A program made the position numbers and the translations under genes. Of a stretch of DNA of 64,000 nucleotides, positions 61,271-64,000 are shown one piece after another. Position 1 is the first letter of the stretch. Every line of letters begins with the position of its first letter. Source of the DNA: Fonticella tunisiensis (GTDB taxonomy: Bacteria > Bacillota > Clostridia > Clostridiales > Caloramatoraceae); contig NZ_SOAZ01000015.1 in NCBI RefSeq assembly GCF_004364155.1, positions 1 to 64,000 of the forward strand, read 5' to 3'. The notes beneath the pieces were generated by a model. It did no database searches and was not told where the DNA came from. It saw only the letters and a program-made list of their open reading frames with translations.

Positions 61271-62275
61271 ATGAATGAACTAGTTTCTGTGGTAATAATA
61301 AATTATAATAATAAGGATTACCTTGGAAGATGTATTAATTCAATTTTAAATCAAACTTATAAAAATACAGAATTAATTTTTATTGATAACGTATCAAAAG
61401 ATGGCTCTTTTGATTATGTAGATAAAACTTTTACTTCTGAAAATATTGTAAAGATTAGAAATATGGAAAATTTGGGTTATGCCGGTGGAGCTAATCAGGG
61501 AATTAGATTATCTAAAGGTAAATATGTACTTGTAATGAATCCAGATGTTATTCTTGAGCCCAATTTTATTGAGGAATGTTATAACTTTATAAATCAAGAC
61601 GAATCAATAGCTGCTGTTTCAGGAAAACTTTTAAAGTATGATTTTAACAGGGATGTTAAGCTTAATATAATTGATAGTACGGGTATAACAATTAACAGAA
61701 GCAGAAGAGCTGTAGATAGAGGGCAAAATACAGAAGATATTGGTCAATATGAAGATACCGAGCAGATTTTTGGTGTTTGTGGTGCAGCTGCTTTTTATAG
61801 AAAATCTGCATTAGAAGATATAAAAATTGATCAAGAGTATTACGATGAAGATTTTTTCGCCTATAAAGAAGATGTTGATTTATCATGGAGATTAAATTTA
61901 TATGGTTATAAATGCATGTACTATCCTAATGCTATCGCATATCATGGTAGAGGTCTTGGAGGTTCAAAAGGCGGTATTAGAAACTTTATTAAAAATAGAA
62001 AGAGTCAATCTGAATTTTTAAGAGGAATTTCCTTCAGAAACCACTATCTCATGTTGATAAAAAACGAAACTGTTGATACGTACAAAAGAGATAAATATAA
62101 AATAATGAAAAGAACACTTTTATTTTTGGGTTATGCTGTATTTTATGAAAGATTTATTTTCAAATATATTAAAGACATACTCAAATATAAGAACAGAATG
62201 TTTGAAAAAAGAAAAGTTATCATGAAGAATCGTAAAATCAGTTCGGAGGAATTAAAAAGGCTTTTTACTTGTTAA
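61271..62275 (+). CDS. Glycosyltransferase family 2
   Basis: A 334-aa GT-A enzyme: SVVIINYNNKDYLGRCINSIL, IFIDNVSKDGS, NLGYAGGANQGI, and the metal/donor site VLVMNPDVI; FFAYKEDVDLSWRL is the acceptor-side signature seen in rhamnosyltransferase-like GT2 enzymes. The C-terminus (from about 235) is basic and helical and may associate with the membrane. Substrates are unknown. Confidence 0.88.
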   Translation: MNELVSVVIINYNNKDYLGRCINSILNQTYKNTELIFIDNVSKDGSFDYVDKTFTSENIVKIRNMENLGYAGGANQGIRLSKGKYVLVMNPDVILEPNFIEECYNFINQDESIAAVSGKLLKYDFNRDVKLNIIDSTGITINRSRRAVDRGQNTEDIGQYEDTEQIFGVCGAAAFYRKSALEDIKIDQEYYDEDFFAYKEDVDLSWRLNLYGYKCMYYPNAIAYHGRGLGGSKGGIRNFIKNRKSQSEFLRGISFRNHYLMLIKNETVDTYKRDKYKIMKRTLLFLGYAVFYERFIFKYIKDILKYKNRMFEKRKVIMKNRKISSEELKRLFTC

Positions 62276-62300
62276 TCTGTATGTTTACAGGAGGGTGGTT

Positions 62301-63617
62301 ATGCAAGAAAAAATAATAATAAGTAATTTTAAAATTGCAGCATTATTATTGATAACTGTTGTTAGTATTGTTATATTTTACTTTTATGGTTTGGAGTATA
62401 CTATATCTATCGGGCTAATTGCTACGTCTATATTTTTGTATATAAAATTTTCAAAAAATGATTTATTTAATCCTTTGGGGTTATATTCGGTATTCTGGAT
62501 AGGTGCCATAGGCCTAGCTAGTTTTAGATTAAGTAACTATCAACATGGTTGGACTTTTTTTATGTGGCTAAATGTATTGCTAGCATATTTTATGTTTATT
62601 ATAGGGTATTACCTAATGAAAAAGTTTATAAAAATTAATGGTCTAAGAAATACTACGTACTTATTTAATAACGATAAATTGTATCAATCGATTATAATTT
62701 TATTTAGTTTATGTACATTAGCTTTTTCAATAGAGGTGGCCGTTTTAGGTTTTATACCCCTGTTTAGTAAAAGTATGGATGCATATCTAAGATTTAAGAT
62801 TAGTGGACTGCATTACTTTACTGTAACTATTGCACTTATTCCAGCATTAACTATTATTTATAAAAAATATGGTGGTAAAAAACCGGTTATGTGGATGAAT
62901 ATAATATCGTTCATCATACCTATTTTAATAGTTTCTAGGCAACTTTTAATTTTTGAAGTTGTTATATTGATAATAACTTATAACTATATAGTAAGAAGAA
63001 TAAGTAAAAAATTCGTGATTGTAGTCGGAATTATTATTGTTATTTTATTTTCACTAGCAAGTAATCTAAGACATCAAAATTTAGCCTATATTTATAGTGT
63101 TGCAGATATGAAAACTACAAAATTAGGTATATTAACTCAGCCATATCTATATGTATCGATGAACTTTGAGAATTTAAGAAATATAATAGAAAATTTTAAG
63201 GATTATACTCTAGGCAAAAATATGTTATTCCCTATCTTTGCTTTTACAAACACAAAAAAATATTTTGATTATACTTACAAGACTAAATATTTAACCAATC
63301 CAAACTTTAATACATCTACGTATTTATCTGATATATATTTTGATTTTGGTCTTATTGGCATAGTTGTAGTGACCTTTATATTAGGGGCAATATATTGGTA
63401 TGTATATAATATTTTTGTAAAAAAAGATAAAAACAATTTATATATAGTAATTTATAGCATATTAAGTTATTGTCTGATTTTTAGCTTCTTTGTTCCTTGG
63501 TATTTTAATCCAACTATATGGTTTTATATTATTGTACTATCTGGTATTTATATATATACCAACGATAACAGTAAGATTATTAAATATTTTACACAAATAC
63601 TGTATAAATTTCATTAA
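62301..63617 (+). CDS. Oligosaccharide repeat-unit polymerase (Wzy-like)
   Basis: A 438-aa membrane protein with about 12 hydrophobic segments and a longer external loop between the later ones, the usual Wzy layout. ATG at 62301 after CAGGAGGG. It would join repeat units on the outer face of the membrane. Wzy proteins are too variable to infer linkage. It is followed by a Wzx-like flippase. Confidence 0.75.
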   Translation: MQEKIIISNFKIAALLLITVVSIVIFYFYGLEYTISIGLIATSIFLYIKFSKNDLFNPLGLYSVFWIGAIGLASFRLSNYQHGWTFFMWLNVLLAYFMFIIGYYLMKKFIKINGLRNTTYLFNNDKLYQSIIILFSLCTLAFSIEVAVLGFIPLFSKSMDAYLRFKISGLHYFTVTIALIPALTIIYKKYGGKKPVMWMNIISFIIPILIVSRQLLIFEVVILIITYNYIVRRISKKFVIVVGIIIVILFSLASNLRHQNLAYIYSVADMKTTKLGILTQPYLYVSMNFENLRNIIENFKDYTLGKNMLFPIFAFTNTKKYFDYTYKTKYLTNPNFNTSTYLSDIYFDFGLIGIVVVTFILGAIYWYVYNIFVKKDKNNLYIVIYSILSYCLIFSFFVPWYFNPTIWFYIIVLSGIYIYTNDNSKIIKYFTQILYKFH

Positions 63618-63731
63618 AGGTTTTTTATATAGAAAAATATAATGGAAAATTTGGAAGCTAGATAATCGATTAAAATGATCAATCATAGTATTAATGATAT
63701 TATACTTTTAACTATGGAAAGGTAGCTAACA

Positions 63732-64000
63732 ATGAGAAATTTAAGTACTGTTCTAAATAGTAAAAAAATAAGAGATTTTTCATTTACTCTAGGAGCAAAT
63801 TTTGTAAGTGTGATTACGGGTATAATATCTGCTTTCTTAGTTCCTAAATATCTAGGAATTAATGATTATGCATATTTAAGGATATTTACTTTTTATCTGG
63901 GGTATGTAGGCTTTTTCCATTTTGGATTTAATGATGGTATTTACGTAAGATATGGAAACTATGATTATATTGATTTGCCAAAGGAAAAGTTTAGAAGTTA
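63732..64000 (+). CDS. Polysaccharide flippase (Wzx-like), truncated by the window end
   Basis: The frame from ATG 63732 stays open to the last base. The start reads KKIRDFSFTLGANFVSVITG, then ISAFLVPKYLGINDYAYLRIF and FFHFGFNDGIYVRYG, the opening of a MATE/Wzx-type polysaccharide exporter. A GGAAAGG-like site lies about ten bases before the ATG. It pairs logically with the Wzy-like gene upstream. Confidence 0.8.
   Translation, partial: MRNLSTVLNSKKIRDFSFTLGANFVSVITGIISAFLVPKYLGINDYAYLRIFTFYLGYVGFFHFGFNDGIYVRYGNYDYIDLPKEKFRS

Overview
The window is AT-rich, low-GC DNA from an anaerobic Firmicute. Strong AGGAGG-type ribosome sites, signal peptides, lipoboxes, a SpoIID-family protein, a type VII-like secretion cluster, cohesin/dockerin modules and rho-independent terminators together suggest a clostridial (Clostridiaceae-like) chromosome. 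The species cannot be named from this sequence. No rRNA, tRNA, CRISPR array or phage was seen.

Layout. 0-2.7 kb: the tail of a gene, an IS3-family element and decayed coding DNA. 2.7-5.6 kb: a three-gene CMP-nonulosonate (sialic/legionaminic-type) module. 5.8-7.3 kb: a MurJ-type flippase. 8.2-20.2 kb: a secreted carbohydrate-degrading locus. It has a 1976-residue GH2 enzyme and a 1098-residue GH3 enzyme that share nearly identical C-terminal Big-cohesin-dockerin modules, followed by a small membrane-anchored cohesin protein. 20.3-24.8 kb: insertion-sequence and nuclease debris around an aldose-1-epimerase and a membrane protein. 24.9-34.7 kb: a type VII (WXG100/EssC) secretion cluster with an active-looking Ser/Thr kinase. 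35.3-37.6 kb: more transposon and Rpn-nuclease debris. 37.7-38.5 kb: an AIM24 protein. 38.8-44.6 kb: a LacI-regulated maltodextrin-type ABC operon with a cytoplasmic GH13 enzyme. 44.6-54 kb: small coiled-coil ORFs, a cell-wall amidase, a lipoprotein, phosphoglucomutase, GalU and a SpoIID/PG-binding protein. 54.2-64 kb: a sigma factor, a GalE-like epimerase, then a polysaccharide cluster (sugar-phosphate transferase, glycosyltransferases, rmlACBD, Wzy-like, truncated Wzx).

Much of the window is about cell-surface carbohydrate. Phosphoglucomutase and GalU make UDP-glucose, RmlACBD makes dTDP-rhamnose, the nonulosonate genes make an acidic sugar donor, and the polysaccharide cluster assembles and exports polymer. 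The GH2/GH3 enzymes, the maltodextrin transporter and the GH13 enzyme deal with external sugars.

The most unusual signal is a dispersed ~60-85 bp cassette, always in the same orientation. It is repeatedly fused to the 3' ends of genes, where it supplies the same C-terminal tail (RCQPPEN, or a shifted-frame version) followed by a strong hairpin. At least seven full or diverged copies and several fragments lie between 5.6 and 54 kb. One hairpin copy carries a compensatory base-pair change. IS66-family remnants follow three of the copies closely.
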